Notes: generated by a model from the letters alone, not told the origin. 27,156 bases of DNA from CAYRIF01 sp964424205 (GCA_964424205.1 CAYRIF010000006.1:1-27156); one strand, 5' to 3'. Positions 8,963 to 17,584 are shown, counted from the first letter of the stretch. Numbers and translations are program-made.

Positions 8963-10348
8963 TTAATTAATAACAGTAACACCAAAAAATGTCTCTAGCA
9001 CACTTAAAATCAATAAAATACCAAGAATAAGCGGACATACATAACGAATACCAAAATCAATATATTTTTGAGCAAAAGAGCCTTTGAAATTAGGTGCCCC
9101 TATTTCTAATTCAGCGTTTAAATTCTCTTTTTTCCAAATGTAGGCCGCAAACACTGTTATCAACACCCCGCCAAGTGGTAGAAAAGTATCATTAGCAATA
9201 TGCCCTAGAAAAGTCATGAAGTCTGTGGGTTTGTCTGCGCCAATGTAAGTGATGAAATTGCTTAGAAGGTTTGAGTAGCCATTGGCGAGCAATGATGGGA
9301 TTCCTAAGATAAATATGAGTCCTGCTATTAGCCATACAGCCTTTTTTCTACCCATTTGATATTTGTCTACCACAAAAGATACTGGTACTTCCAGTAATGA
9401 TACGGTGGAAGTAAGCGCAGCGAAGGATAATAGCAAGAAAAATGCACCGCCTATAACGATTCCTAATACAGGTCCTAATCCCTCAAATACGCCAGGTAAT
9501 GTGACGAAAATTAATCCTGCGCCACCTGTTGGTTCAAGTCCTTGAGAAAACACAAAAGGAAACATCATCAAACCAGCGATTAAGGCAATGCCCACATCGG
9601 CAAGGGTGATAAATACGGCAGAAGTTACTATATTCTCATTTTTACTGAGGTAACTACCATAAGTGATGATGGCACCCATCCCTAAAGAAAGTGAGAAAAA
9701 TGCTTGTCCGAGGGCACTTTTTATAACCGGCAAGTTAATTTTGGAAAAATCAGGGTTTAAATAAAATTCAATACCTTTCATAGCATTTGGTAAAGTCATG
9801 GCATAAAAGGCTAACCCCAATATCATTACAATCAGGGTGGGCATTAATATTTTAGAAGCTTTTTCTATCCCACCAGAAACGCCTTTAGATACAATAAAAG
9901 CTGTTGTTGCCATAAAAACGATTGAAAACCCGCCAATTTCAGTAACATCCTTTATAAAATCAGCGAAATGATTGCCAATATCAAAATTACCAGATACTAT
10001 TTCAGCAAAGTAGCCGAGTGCCCAACCTGCAACTACGTTATAATATGATAGGATGAGCGTACCTGCTAATATTCCTAGTACGCCAACAAAATTCCATTTT
10101 TTATGACCTAAAGCACCATAGGCAAGGGCTGGGTTTAATTTGGTTTTTCGACCAATGGCAATTTCGGTAACCATTACTGGGAAAGCGAGTATGAAGCAAA
10201 ATAAGAGATACATGATAACAAAGGCCGCTCCACCACCATTCCCAACTTCAAATGGAAACTTCCAAATATTACCGAGCCCAACTGCAGAACCTGCTGCTGC
10301 TAAAATGAATCCTAGTCGGCTAGAAAAGCCACCCCTGTTGTTTTCCAT
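8963..10348 (-). CDS. Sodium-dependent transporter of the NSS (SNF) family
   Basis: The 461-residue membrane protein opens with the family signature in TM1: GFILAAAGSAVGLGNIWKFP followed by GNGGGAAF. This is the unwound helix that binds Na+ and substrate in LeuT-like transporters. TM6 shows FFSLSLGMGAIITYGSYLS, again the expected unwound-helix pattern. I count about 11-12 hydrophobic segments, normal for bacterial members of 430-510 residues. The protein should symport an amino acid or related amine with sodium across the inner membrane; the substrate cannot be deduced. It is transcribed divergently from the MazG-like gene with 193 bp between starts. Start at 10348 (MENNRGGFSS) puts the usual short polar tail before TM1. 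Confidence 0.93.
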   Translation of the reverse strand: MENNRGGFSSRLGFILAAAGSAVGLGNIWKFPFEVGNGGGAAFVIMYLLFCFILAFPVMVTEIAIGRKTKLNPALAYGALGHKKWNFVGVLGILAGTLILSYYNVVAGWALGYFAEIVSGNFDIGNHFADFIKDVTEIGGFSIVFMATTAFIVSKGVSGGIEKASKILMPTLIVMILGLAFYAMTLPNAMKGIEFYLNPDFSKINLPVIKSALGQAFFSLSLGMGAIITYGSYLSKNENIVTSAVFITLADVGIALIAGLMMFPFVFSQGLEPTGGAGLIFVTLPGVFEGLGPVLGIVIGGAFFLLLSFAALTSTVSLLEVPVSFVVDKYQMGRKKAVWLIAGLIFILGIPSLLANGYSNLLSNFITYIGADKPTDFMTFLGHIANDTFLPLGGVLITVFAAYIWKKENLNAELEIGAPNFKGSFAQKYIDFGIRYVCPLILGILLILSVLETFFGVTVIN

Positions 10349-10483
10349 GTTTTGTTTTATATTTAAGTAAATTAAGAGTTAGGTGTCAGAATATTTTCAC
10401 CTTCCAACCTCTAAAACTAATCATGCAATATTAAAAAACAAAGATGTTTTGAAGATATTTGAAATGCATAGTTTTTTTGATGA

Positions 10484-10491
10484 TAATTTTG
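10484..10491 (+). promoter_or_regulatory. Candidate -7 element (TAATTTTG) of the MazG-like gene
   Basis: The octamer matches the Bacteroidota -7 consensus TAnnTTTG in all fixed positions, with a TTTG at 10458-10461 as possible -33 element 22 bp before it. It lies 50 bp upstream of the start at 10542. Confidence 0.4.
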
Positions 10492-10541
10492 AGCTAAATT
10501 CACATTTTGAAAAGAGCAAATATTAGCATTAATTTATAGAT

Positions 10542-11060
10542 ATGAATAAGACATTAGAGCGTGTGGCGGAGTTTCATAAAACGTTTGGCGCACCAGTATT
10601 AGAACAATCAGAAATTCCAGCGGATGATAGGGTTAAATTAAGATTAGCTTTAATTCTGGAGGAGTTAAGTGAGTTGGCGGAGGCATCTGGTGCCGCAGCA
10701 ATGTTCAATGAAATGATGCGTGAAAAGGTAAGCGGGTTTAAGCAAATGGAGGAGGTAAAAGATAAGGTAGAAGCCTTAGATGCACTGTGTGATTTGCAGG
10801 TAGTTTTGAATGGAACAACACTAGAATATGGATTGCAAAATAATTTTGATGCTGCCTTTGATGAGGTGCATAGTTCCAATATGAGCAAGGCATGTGTGGA
10901 TGAAAGTGAAGTAGAAAAATCGATAGAGAAATACAAGAAAGAAGGAGTGGAGGTACATGCTGAAAAAGTAAATGGAAAGTATATTTTGTATCGATCCGCT
11001 GATAAGAAAATCCTGAAAGGAGTAAATTATTTTTCACCCAATCTTGAGAAGTATATTTAA
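10542..11060 (+). CDS. MazG-like / phosphoribosyl-ATP pyrophosphohydrolase-like NTP pyrophosphatase
   Basis: The 172-residue protein is predicted to be all-alpha. It carries the metal-binding signature of the MazG/dimeric dUTPase/HisE superfamily: E40-E41-x-x-E44 in ILEELSELAEA and, one helix later, E77-x-x-D80 followed by D84 in EALDALCDLQVV. Such enzymes cleave nucleoside triphosphates (or PRPP-like adducts) to the monophosphate and pyrophosphate using Mg2+. The C-terminal part (SSNMSKACVDESEVEKSIEKYKKEG, then YFSPNLEKYI) resembles the HisE-like bacterial and phage proteins annotated as phosphoribosyl-ATP pyrophosphohydrolase. However, no histidine genes are nearby, so a housekeeping or sanitation role on noncanonical nucleotides is more likely. 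Substrate is open. Confidence 0.82.
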   Translation: MNKTLERVAEFHKTFGAPVLEQSEIPADDRVKLRLALILEELSELAEASGAAAMFNEMMREKVSGFKQMEEVKDKVEALDALCDLQVVLNGTTLEYGLQNNFDAAFDEVHSSNMSKACVDESEVEKSIEKYKKEGVEVHAEKVNGKYILYRSADKKILKGVNYFSPNLEKYI

Positions 11061-11075
11061 ATGTCTGGAGGCGTA

Positions 11076-11106
11076 AATTAATTTGACGAATTATGTCAAA
11101 TTAATT
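11076..11106. terminator. 12-bp perfect stem between convergent genes
   Basis: AATTAATTTGAC (11076-11087) and its exact complement (11095-11106) are separated by GAATTAT. The structure fills the 62-bp gap between two convergent genes, which suggests a bidirectional terminator or RNA-stabilising hairpin. It has no strong T run on either strand. Confidence 0.55.
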
Positions 11107-11122
11107 CATAACTATCTAATAA

Positions 11123-11842
11123 TCAATAATTTGAAAATAGTAACCCAATAGACACTTCAAGTCCGGTGAAGTCAATTTTGGCATTTCGAAAATCTACTTT
11201 TGTAGTGGTGATTGGTATGTTTTTGGCGCCTCCAGTGTAGCTACCTGTAAGGTCAATGGGTGCTGAGCCAATGAGATAGTAGGCACCTAAAGAAATGCCA
11301 AATGTTTTGTTGAGGTAATAGATGTATTCACCGCCAAAATGAAAACCTATCCCGAGGTTATTTTTAAATGAAAACTCAGCATTCACAACTTCAAGTCCTG
11401 TGTAATCAATCAATGCACGGTCTAGATTTCCGTAGTTAATTTTTTGGTCGAAACCATAAAAAGCAAAGCCACCACCCTTTACGCTGAAGACTTGTTTTTT
11501 GCTTCCAAATTCTATGACCACTTCAAGTGGAACAAAGAATGTAAAGGTTGGTCCGATGAGTGGTTTTTTACTTTGAAAAGGTAAGTTGATAATATTCAAA
11601 CCCGACATTCTATAAAGTGTTATTCCAGTTTCAATGGCAACGTTGTCGGTGATGTCATACCCTAACCCTCGAAACGAGAGGGGACTAATAGGTGTGGATA
11701 GGTAACCATTTTTTGGAACAAAAAAAGAAGCAGAAACGCCTACTTCTTGTGACCTTACTGGAGTGGATGAAAACAGTAATGTGATGGCTAACATAAACTG
11801 TAAGGAACTTTTGATTGTTATTTTTTGTAGGAAAAGCAGCAT
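11123..11842 (-). CDS. Predicted outer-membrane beta-barrel protein, function unknown
   Basis: The 239-residue protein starts with a signal peptide (hydrophobic run to about residue 30, cleavage near VRS before Gln). The mature part is built of alternating polar and hydrophobic residues with many Gly and aromatics, for example FAFYGF, LGIGFHFGGEYIYYL and FGISLGAYYLIG. It ends SIGLLFSNY with an aromatic last residue, all as expected for an eight- to ten-stranded outer-membrane barrel. TGITLYRMSG and KVDFRNAKIDFTGLEVSIG resemble strands of OmpA/OmpW-like barrels, but I cannot assign a family. It converges with the MazG-like gene and diverges from the AhpD-like gene. No substrate or partner can be inferred. 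Confidence 0.75.
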   Translation of the reverse strand: MLLFLQKITIKSSLQFMLAITLLFSSTPVRSQEVGVSASFFVPKNGYLSTPISPLSFRGLGYDITDNVAIETGITLYRMSGLNIINLPFQSKKPLIGPTFTFFVPLEVVIEFGSKKQVFSVKGGGFAFYGFDQKINYGNLDRALIDYTGLEVVNAEFSFKNNLGIGFHFGGEYIYYLNKTFGISLGAYYLIGSAPIDLTGSYTGGAKNIPITTTKVDFRNAKIDFTGLEVSIGLLFSNY

Positions 11843-11969
11843 AAATATTTTATTATTAATCGGTATGTAAATTGAAATTTATTAAGGTGACATCCAAATT
11901 TTAGCTAATATTGATTTTTGAAGTTATAAGTTATACCATTTCAAAATGGAATTAAAGGACACTTAACCG

Positions 11970-12536
11970 ATGGCATATATAAAAGTAATTCAACATGATG
12001 AAGCAGCGGGAAGGCTAAAAGAGATTTATGATGACCTGGTCGCAAAAAGAGGAAAATTGGCAGAGGTGCATAAAATACAAGGTTTAAACCCTGAATCCAT
12101 TGTCAATCATATGGATCTTTACATGACTATTATGTTTGGCAAATCTCCATTAAAGCGTTACCAGCGGGAAATGATGGCGGTAGTTGTATCTGTGCATAAC
12201 AATTGTCATTATTGTCAGGTACATCACGGTCATGCGCTCAACTATTTTTGGAAGGATATGCGCAAAGTAGAATTACTAAGAAATAATTTTGCGAAGGTGC
12301 AGTTGAGTGAGGTTGATAGGAAGCTTTGTCAATTGGCGGAAGACCTTACCAGAAGACCTGGAGTAGACCACCAGTCAAAGCAGATTGAATCACTTAAAGC
12401 ATTAGGATTAGATGACCGAGCCATATTGGATGCTACTTTGGTGATTGCGTATTTTAATTTTGTAAACCGAATGGTCTTAGGACTCGGCATCGAATTGGAA
12501 AAAGAGGGACGTGATAATGGCTATAAGTTTGATTAA
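11970..12536 (+). CDS. AhpD-like (carboxymuconolactone decarboxylase family) peroxidase-related protein
   Basis: The 188-residue protein contains the redox motif C79-x2-C82-x3-H86 in NNCHYCQVHHGHAL, preceded by Glu67, matching the AhpD/CMD fold where the two cysteines and His form a thiol-based relay. The N-terminal region (AYIKVIQHDEAAGRLKEIYDD) and the length match the group annotated as uncharacterised peroxidase-related enzymes, whose members are built from a CMD domain with extra helices. A role in thiol-dependent peroxide or alkylhydroperoxide reduction is inferred from the family; no AhpC-like partner is adjacent. It is divergent from the outer-membrane protein gene. An 8-base half-palindrome (CCATTT/AAATGG) at about 11937-11950 precedes the start. 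Confidence 0.85.
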   Translation: MAYIKVIQHDEAAGRLKEIYDDLVAKRGKLAEVHKIQGLNPESIVNHMDLYMTIMFGKSPLKRYQREMMAVVVSVHNNCHYCQVHHGHALNYFWKDMRKVELLRNNFAKVQLSEVDRKLCQLAEDLTRRPGVDHQSKQIESLKALGLDDRAILDATLVIAYFNFVNRMVLGLGIELEKEGRDNGYKFD

Positions 12537-12563
12537 TAGAACTTGCCAATCTTTCGTCAAGTA

Positions 12564-12740
12564 TTACTTATCTACATCATCTAGTTTCATCACGTCTTCC
12601 CAAATTTTTCTTTCTTCTTGCATTTGTTTCATTACTATATAATCTAAATCATCTTTTTTAATTAATTTCCTTACTAAAATTAATGACAATCCTACTGTTA
12701 GTAACAAGCCAAACGTTCTAAATAAAATTATACCTAACAT
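12564..12740 (-). CDS. Small single-pass membrane protein, function unknown
   Basis: I use the ATG at 12740 rather than the TTG two codons upstream, giving 58 residues. The N-terminal half is one hydrophobic helix (LGIILFRTFGLLLTVGLSLI), followed by a positive patch (RKLIKK) and an acidic, helical tail (EERKIWEDVMKLDDVDK). This positive-inside layout argues for an N-out, C-in inner-membrane peptide rather than a chance ORF. It converges with the AhpD-like gene, with 27 bp between stops. I do not recognise a family, and the call rests only on composition. Confidence 0.5.
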   Translation of the reverse strand: MLGIILFRTFGLLLTVGLSLILVRKLIKKDDLDYIVMKQMQEERKIWEDVMKLDDVDK

Positions 12741-13173
12741 AATCAATGGTGTTTTAATAAATTCATTTCTTGGAATAACCAGATCATGAATACTGTTTTA
12801 ATAACTATGCATGCAATTTATTATTAGTGCCAATGATTAGAAAACCGAAACTGTTTTGAAAGAAATTTGGGTAAGGTTTAAGAAGGAATCAGTGAGAATT
12901 TAAGTATTTTGTGGTGTCACTTTATGTAAGTAATTTGCGAGTTGCTATAAAAAAGGTGTTAACTGAATGATTAATTCATTCTCTTGTTGCTGTAAAGGCT
13001 ATTATTGATTTGATAGTAAATGTAATTTTGCTAACAACAATTGATGGGTAATCAAGATAAAAAATATGTATCAATTTTTGTAAATGTTTAAGTTTGTCGG
13101 TTAAATAAACTCGATTGATAATAATTGGCACATTTTGTGCGAGATTGTTTTAGGAATAATAAAGTATAATTTT
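12741..13173. other. Intergenic region without recognisable gene
   Basis: No ORF of convincing composition is seen on either strand. Two short palindromes are present: GAATGA-TTAAT-TCATTC at 12965-12981 and GCACA-TTT-TGTGC at 13128-13140, the latter 34 bp before the lipoprotein start and a possible regulator site. The region is upstream of both flanking genes and should hold divergent promoters, but I could not fix their elements. Confidence 0.55.
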
Positions 13174-13623
13174 ATGTTAAGATACATTTCGGTCATTGTT
13201 TTCGGATTACTTCTTGTCTCATGTAGTGACTTTGAAGAGCCCGAATTTAAAGAAATTCATGCATTGAAAGTGCTGGAATTTAAAGGGGAGTTTGTAGTAT
13301 TAGAGGGGATGGCTCGATTCATAAATCCTAATAAACTAAGCTTCAAGGTGAAGCGTATTGATGTAGATGTGCATAGGAAAGGTAAAAAAATAGGAAAAGT
13401 TACACATACAGAAATTACAAAAGTAAAACCTGAACGACAATTTGATATTCCCTTTGTCTTGAAGATTCCTAAAGAAGAGTTGTCCAATGGGTTGTTAAAC
13501 GACCTAATTGGTATGTTCAGCGGTCAAAAAGTTAAATTAAACTTTGAAGGCACTTTAAAAGTATCAAAAATGGGTATTGGAAAAACCATACCCATTAAAT
13601 ATGAGTACGAAATCAAAATGTAA
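13174..13623 (+). CDS. LEA14-like (LEA type 2 family) lipoprotein
   Basis: Starting at the ATG at 13174 the 149-residue protein has a short lipoprotein signal with lipobox LLVSC (Cys17). Upstream in-frame codons give only a poor extension, so I reject the longer start. The mature part matches the water-stress/hypersensitive (WHy, LEA14) beta-sandwich: FVVLEGMARFINPNKLSFKVKRIDVDVHRKGKKIGKV has the family's typical N-P-N then basic strand pattern, and KVKLNFEGTLKV forms a later strand. Such domains occur singly in bacterial envelope lipoproteins of unknown mechanism, sometimes linked to desiccation or membrane stress. The next gene, a Prc-type periplasmic protease, begins 134 bp downstream on the same strand. 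Confidence 0.75.
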   Translation: MLRYISVIVFGLLLVSCSDFEEPEFKEIHALKVLEFKGEFVVLEGMARFINPNKLSFKVKRIDVDVHRKGKKIGKVTHTEITKVKPERQFDIPFVLKIPKEELSNGLLNDLIGMFSGQKVKLNFEGTLKVSKMGIGKTIPIKYEYEIKM

Positions 13624-13757
13624 AATGATTGATAAACTTACTAGACTATAGTTGGCATGTTTTTTTAGTTTGTATTTATACATATAACCTATAATTTCAC
13701 ATCACTTTATATAACAGTTAGCATAAGTTTTCGTTAAGAAATACTAAAGAAAAAGCA

Positions 13758-15845
13758 ATGATAAATAGATTAAAAATATTAATACCGGTTTTGGTTGCCG
13801 TGATACTTTTCACTTCATACAAATCGATACACGATACGGATGATAAAAACAAGGTGCTGCTGCGGTTGATTATGCAAAGTTTGAACCAAGGACATTATGA
13901 GTCGAAAAGCATAAATGATGATTTTTCAGATAAAGTATTTACTCATTTTCTATCGCAGGTTGATGCCAATAAAAAGTTTTTAACCAGTGCTGATATTAAA
14001 AAACTAGAAGCCTACCACTATAGAATTGATGACCAAATAAATGATGCTAATTATGATTTTTTTAAACTTACCGAAAAAATTATTAGAAGTAGGATAGAAA
14101 AAGTGGGTGGATATTACAAAGAAATTTTAAAACATCCATTTGATTTTAAAAAAGATGAGTCTATAGAGTTTAATATTGAAAAGCTGAAATATGCTAATTC
14201 CGATGAAGAATCTAAAAATATTTGGCATAAATATTTGAAATATAGAGCCTTGCTTAAATATTCAAGTCTGATAAATGAGCAAGAAGCTAACTTAAAAAAA
14301 GATACTGCCTACAAAGCAAAGACTAGTAGCGAGCTTGAAAAAGAAGCTAGGAAAAGTGTTTTGAAAAGCCATGATGAATGGTATAGTAGGATGCTTAAAA
14401 TAGATGATAATGATTGGTTATCTGTTTACTTAAATACAATAACAACCATTTTTGACCCTCATACGGCCTATTTTCCACCAAAGGACAAAGAAAATTTTGA
14501 TATCGCTATGTCTGGAAGGCTGGAAGGCATTGGTGCCACACTTGTTTCCAAGGATGGTTATATAACAATCTATGACATTGTTCCAGGAAGTGCCTGCTGG
14601 AGGCAGGGCGAGTTGGCAGTAGATGATAAAATACTGAAAGTAGCACAAGGTGATGCTGAGCCATTGGATATTGTGGACATGAGGGTGGATCATGCTGTTA
14701 AGTTCATCAGAGGAAAAAAAGGGACAGAAGTGAGACTCACTGTTCAAAAAATTGATGGGCAGATAAAAGTGATATCAATTATAAGAGACATTGTAGTGCT
14801 GGAAGAAACCTATGCTAAGTCTGCAATTTTTGATGGTGTGGGATACATATATCTTCCAAAATTCTATGCGGATTTTAATGGGACAGGTGGAAATGACTGT
14901 AGCGAAGATGTGAAAAATGAAATAATCAAACTTAAAGCAGAAGGTGTGACTGGCATCATTCTGGATTTAAGAAACAATGGAGGTGGTTCGCTACAAGATG
15001 TAGTGGAGATGTCTGGGCTTTTTATTAAAGAAGGACCTATTGTTCAGGTAAAAGCAAAAGTTGGGATACCACGAATTCTTGCGGATACAGATAAGGAGGT
15101 TGTTTATGGTGGACCACTTGTGGTCATGGTAAACGGATTTAGTGCTTCGGCTTCAGAAATTCTAGCGGCTGCCATGCAAGATTATGGTAGGGCGGTGATT
15201 GTGGGTAGCAGTCCGACAACATATGGCAAAGGTACCGTTCAGCGGGCGTTTGATTTAGATGGATTTATATCTGAGGCTTATGCTGATGTAAAGCCTTTGG
15301 GAGCATTGAAATTAACATTACAAAAATTTTATAGAATAAACGGTGGTGCTACACAACTTAAAGGAGTAATTCCTGATGTTATATTGCCAGACACTCGATC
15401 ATATCTCAAATACGGGGAAAAAGAGCAAGACTTCCCAATCGCATGGGATGAGATAGATCCTTTAAGATATGACCTCTGGGAAAATAGGATTACCAATTTT
15501 GAAGAGATTAGGAGTAAAAGCGAAGCTCGTGTTCGTAATTCTAAAATATTTCAACTTATTGAGCAAGAGGCTAAGGAATATAAAGTGAGGCAAGATGATA
15601 CACAGTTCTCCTTAAACTATGATGTGTATGCTGCTGAAATGGAAACACTAGATGGGCAGTCAAAAAAATATAACGAAATACTTAAAGAGGCAGATCACTT
15701 ATTAAATCCGTCATTTTTGAAGGTTGATATAAAACTACTTAATGCGGATACATTAAGGTTGGAAAAAATGAATCGCTGGAAAAAGAAACTGATGAAGGAT
15801 GTATATATTGACGAGGCAATTCATGTGCTTCAGGATATTAAGTGA
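13758..15845 (+). CDS. prc: Carboxy-terminal processing (tail-specific) protease, S41 family
   Basis: The 695-residue protein has an N-terminal membrane anchor or signal (residues 4-22). A Tsp-type N-terminal helical domain follows (about 30-235; QSLNQGHYESK, FLSQVDANKKFLTSADI). The PDZ domain is at about 250-340 (GIGATLVSKDGYITIYDIVPGS), the S41 catalytic domain at about 350-545, and a Prc-type C-terminal domain follows. The active site is FSASASEIL with nucleophile Ser464 and the general base Lys491 in TTYGKGTVQ. The spacing is two residues longer than in E. coli Prc, caused by GSSPTTYGK where E. coli has GEPTFGK. Such proteases degrade or trim periplasmic proteins from the C-terminus. Architecture and length (E. 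coli about 680) agree with Prc rather than the shorter CtpA type. Confidence 0.93.
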   Translation: MINRLKILIPVLVAVILFTSYKSIHDTDDKNKVLLRLIMQSLNQGHYESKSINDDFSDKVFTHFLSQVDANKKFLTSADIKKLEAYHYRIDDQINDANYDFFKLTEKIIRSRIEKVGGYYKEILKHPFDFKKDESIEFNIEKLKYANSDEESKNIWHKYLKYRALLKYSSLINEQEANLKKDTAYKAKTSSELEKEARKSVLKSHDEWYSRMLKIDDNDWLSVYLNTITTIFDPHTAYFPPKDKENFDIAMSGRLEGIGATLVSKDGYITIYDIVPGSACWRQGELAVDDKILKVAQGDAEPLDIVDMRVDHAVKFIRGKKGTEVRLTVQKIDGQIKVISIIRDIVVLEETYAKSAIFDGVGYIYLPKFYADFNGTGGNDCSEDVKNEIIKLKAEGVTGIILDLRNNGGGSLQDVVEMSGLFIKEGPIVQVKAKVGIPRILADTDKEVVYGGPLVVMVNGFSASASEILAAAMQDYGRAVIVGSSPTTYGKGTVQRAFDLDGFISEAYADVKPLGALKLTLQKFYRINGGATQLKGVIPDVILPDTRSYLKYGEKEQDFPIAWDEIDPLRYDLWENRITNFEEIRSKSEARVRNSKIFQLIEQEAKEYKVRQDDTQFSLNYDVYAAEMETLDGQSKKYNEILKEADHLLNPSFLKVDIKLLNADTLRLEKMNRWKKKLMKDVYIDEAIHVLQDIK

Positions 15846-15850
15846 ATTAA

Positions 15851-16028
15851 CTAGTACCATTTGATTAACCTGGGTGGGTTTGTTATGACATTTTGTATTG
15901 ATGAATGATTCCTGTAATCGTTGGTGAAAACGACAACAAAGGGTTCTTTTACGTCTTTCGTCTTTGATTTTTCCCTTTTGGTAATCTCTAAATAGTCCTT
16001 TTTTAAGATTTGCCTCTAATTGTAACAT
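15851..16028 (-). pseudogene. Possible frameshifted small gene antisense to the CstB-like promoter
   Basis: The minus strand reads MLQLEANLKK from an ATG at 16028, reaching an A6GG run. Dropping one A would continue into DYLEITKREKSKTKD and then KEPFVVVFTNDYRNHSS, ending at a TAG at 15851, a plausible 58-residue protein. As written the first frame instead continues as a poor, Cys/His-rich stretch. The second frame alone has no start. This may be a decayed fragment, a sequence error or chance. The ATG falls inside the GTAAC-N4-GTTAC palindrome, which makes a functional gene start there doubtful. I do not recognise the protein. Confidence 0.28.
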
Positions 16029-16035
16029 AAGTTAC
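16022..16035 (+). promoter_or_regulatory. Operator A: GTAAC-ATAA-GTTAC, upstream of the CstB-like gene
   Basis: Perfect 5+5 palindrome with a 4-base spacer. Its centre (16028.5) is 29.5 bp before TACATTTG (16058-16065), which matches the TAnnTTTG -7 consensus. If transcription starts a few bases after that element, the palindrome is centred near -41.5, where class II CRP/FNR-type activators bind. The start codon is at 16112. Confidence 0.75.
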
Positions 16036-16111
16036 TGTCCATTAAAATCCTATTTACTACATTTGTAGAGTAAGTTCAGAAAAATAACTAAAAAAATAAA
16101 CGCATATAAAT

Positions 16112-17524
16112 ATGAAAGTAGAGCAAATGTTTACCGGATGTCTAGCAGAAATGGCATATTATATTTCGGATAATGGCGAAGCTGCTATTATTGATCCATT
16201 GAGAGAAACAGCACCTTACCTAGAAATGGCAGCAGCCGATGGTGTCAAGATTAAATGGATATTTTTGACGCATTTTCATGCTGATTTTGTTTCTGGTCAA
16301 GTAGATTTGGCAAAGAAAACTGGTGCAACCATTGTGTTTGGACCAAGTGCTAAAACTGATTATAATATTCACGAAGGGAAAGATGGGGAAATGTTTCCTA
16401 TAGGAAATATAAACCTTCAGCTAATTCATACTCCTGGACATACGATGGAGTCTTCTTCTTATGTGTTGATTGATAAAAATGGAAATACTCCCTATTTGTT
16501 TTCAGGTGATGCTTTGTTCATTGGTGATGTAGGACGACCTGATTTGGCAGTGAAACAAGGAACATTAACTGAAGCAGATTTGGCGGGTCATTTGTTTGAT
16601 TCATTAAGAAACAAAATCATGACACTTCCTGATGATATTATAGTATATCCTAATCACGGTGCGGGGTCGGCTTGTGGTAAAAATATGAGTAGCGAAACTT
16701 TTGATACCCTTGGTAACCAAAAGAAAACAAATTATGCACTAAGGGCCGACATGACCAAAGAAGAGTTTGTGAAAGAAGTAATAACTGGATTGTCTGCGCC
16801 ACCACAATATTTTCCTAAAGCAGTAGGAAAGAATAAAGGAGTGAATCTAGAAATTGATGAAATTATAGCCAATGGAACGAGGGCACTATCACCAGAAGAA
16901 TTCAAAGCAAAAATGAAAAGTGGCGTTTTGGTATTAGATACTCGCTCTAAAGAAGCTTTTATAGCTGAGCACATTCCTGGGGTAATGTTTGTAGGATTAG
17001 ATGGTAGCTTTGCAACTTGGGTAGGAACTTTAGTGATGGATGTGAATACCGAAATTTTATTTATTGCAGAGGAAGGAAGAGAAGCGGAAGTGGTAACAAG
17101 ACTAGCGCGTGTGGGTTATGATAATGCGCAAGGGTATCTTAAAGGTGGTATTGACGCATGGAAAGCGGCTGGTGAAGAAACCGATAGTGTTGGTTCTGTT
17201 AATGCAACTGAATTTGCAGCAATTATAAAAGCGGGGGGTGATTTTGAAGCGTTAGATGTAAGAAGAAAATCAGAGTATGATTCTGAACACCTCGTGGGGG
17301 TTGATAACTTTCCACTAGATTGGATTAATAGAGATTTGGAAAATCTTGATAAGCATAAAAAGTACTATTTACATTGTGCAAGTGGGTATCGTTCTTTAGT
17401 GGCGGCTTCATTGTTCAAGGCAAATGGCATTGGCAATGTGGTGGATGTTGCAGGTGGGTTCGCTGACCTGAAGCAGACGAGTGCTGAGATGACGGAGTAT
17501 GTTTGTCCTACGACATTATTATAA
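16112..17524 (+). CDS. cstB: CstB-like persulfide dioxygenase-rhodanese fusion
   Basis: The 470-residue cytoplasmic protein has a metallo-beta-lactamase fold domain (1-235), a degenerate rhodanese domain (about 260-355) and an active rhodanese domain (about 365-460). The MBL domain carries H54-x-H56-x-D58 (THFHADFVSG), H110, D133 and H182, typical of the mononuclear Fe persulfide dioxygenases (ETHE1/CstB). Cys188 in GAGSACGK sits where CstB has its extra catalytic cysteine. The middle rhodanese lacks the cysteine loop (LFIAEEGREAE), while the last has CASGYR with Cys422. The order PDO-pseudorhodanese-rhodanese is that of staphylococcal CstB, which oxidises persulfides and yields thiosulfate. 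It is monocistronic: operator A precedes it and a strong terminator follows. Confidence 0.88.
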   Translation: MKVEQMFTGCLAEMAYYISDNGEAAIIDPLRETAPYLEMAAADGVKIKWIFLTHFHADFVSGQVDLAKKTGATIVFGPSAKTDYNIHEGKDGEMFPIGNINLQLIHTPGHTMESSSYVLIDKNGNTPYLFSGDALFIGDVGRPDLAVKQGTLTEADLAGHLFDSLRNKIMTLPDDIIVYPNHGAGSACGKNMSSETFDTLGNQKKTNYALRADMTKEEFVKEVITGLSAPPQYFPKAVGKNKGVNLEIDEIIANGTRALSPEEFKAKMKSGVLVLDTRSKEAFIAEHIPGVMFVGLDGSFATWVGTLVMDVNTEILFIAEEGREAEVVTRLARVGYDNAQGYLKGGIDAWKAAGEETDSVGSVNATEFAAIIKAGGDFEALDVRRKSEYDSEHLVGVDNFPLDWINRDLENLDKHKKYYLHCASGYRSLVAASLFKANGIGNVVDVAGGFADLKQTSAEMTEYVCPTTLL

Positions 17525-17546
17525 CAGCAAATAAGCTTTAATCATG

Positions 17547-17584
17547 GTCTGCGGATTCTTTTGGGAGTTCGCAGACTTTTTTTT
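17547..17584 (+). terminator. Rho-independent terminator of the CstB-like gene
   Basis: GTCTGCGGA (17547-17555) pairs with TTCGCAGAC (17568-17576), nine pairs with one G-T wobble, followed by eight Ts. It lies 22 bp past the stop codon. Confidence 0.88.

Noticed and set aside
15753..16028. 91-residue minus-strand reading frame overlapping the end of prc
   Set aside because: As a continuous frame it overlaps the protease gene and turns into a Cys/His/Phe-rich stretch without domain character. Only its N-terminal third may belong to the frameshifted reading described separately.
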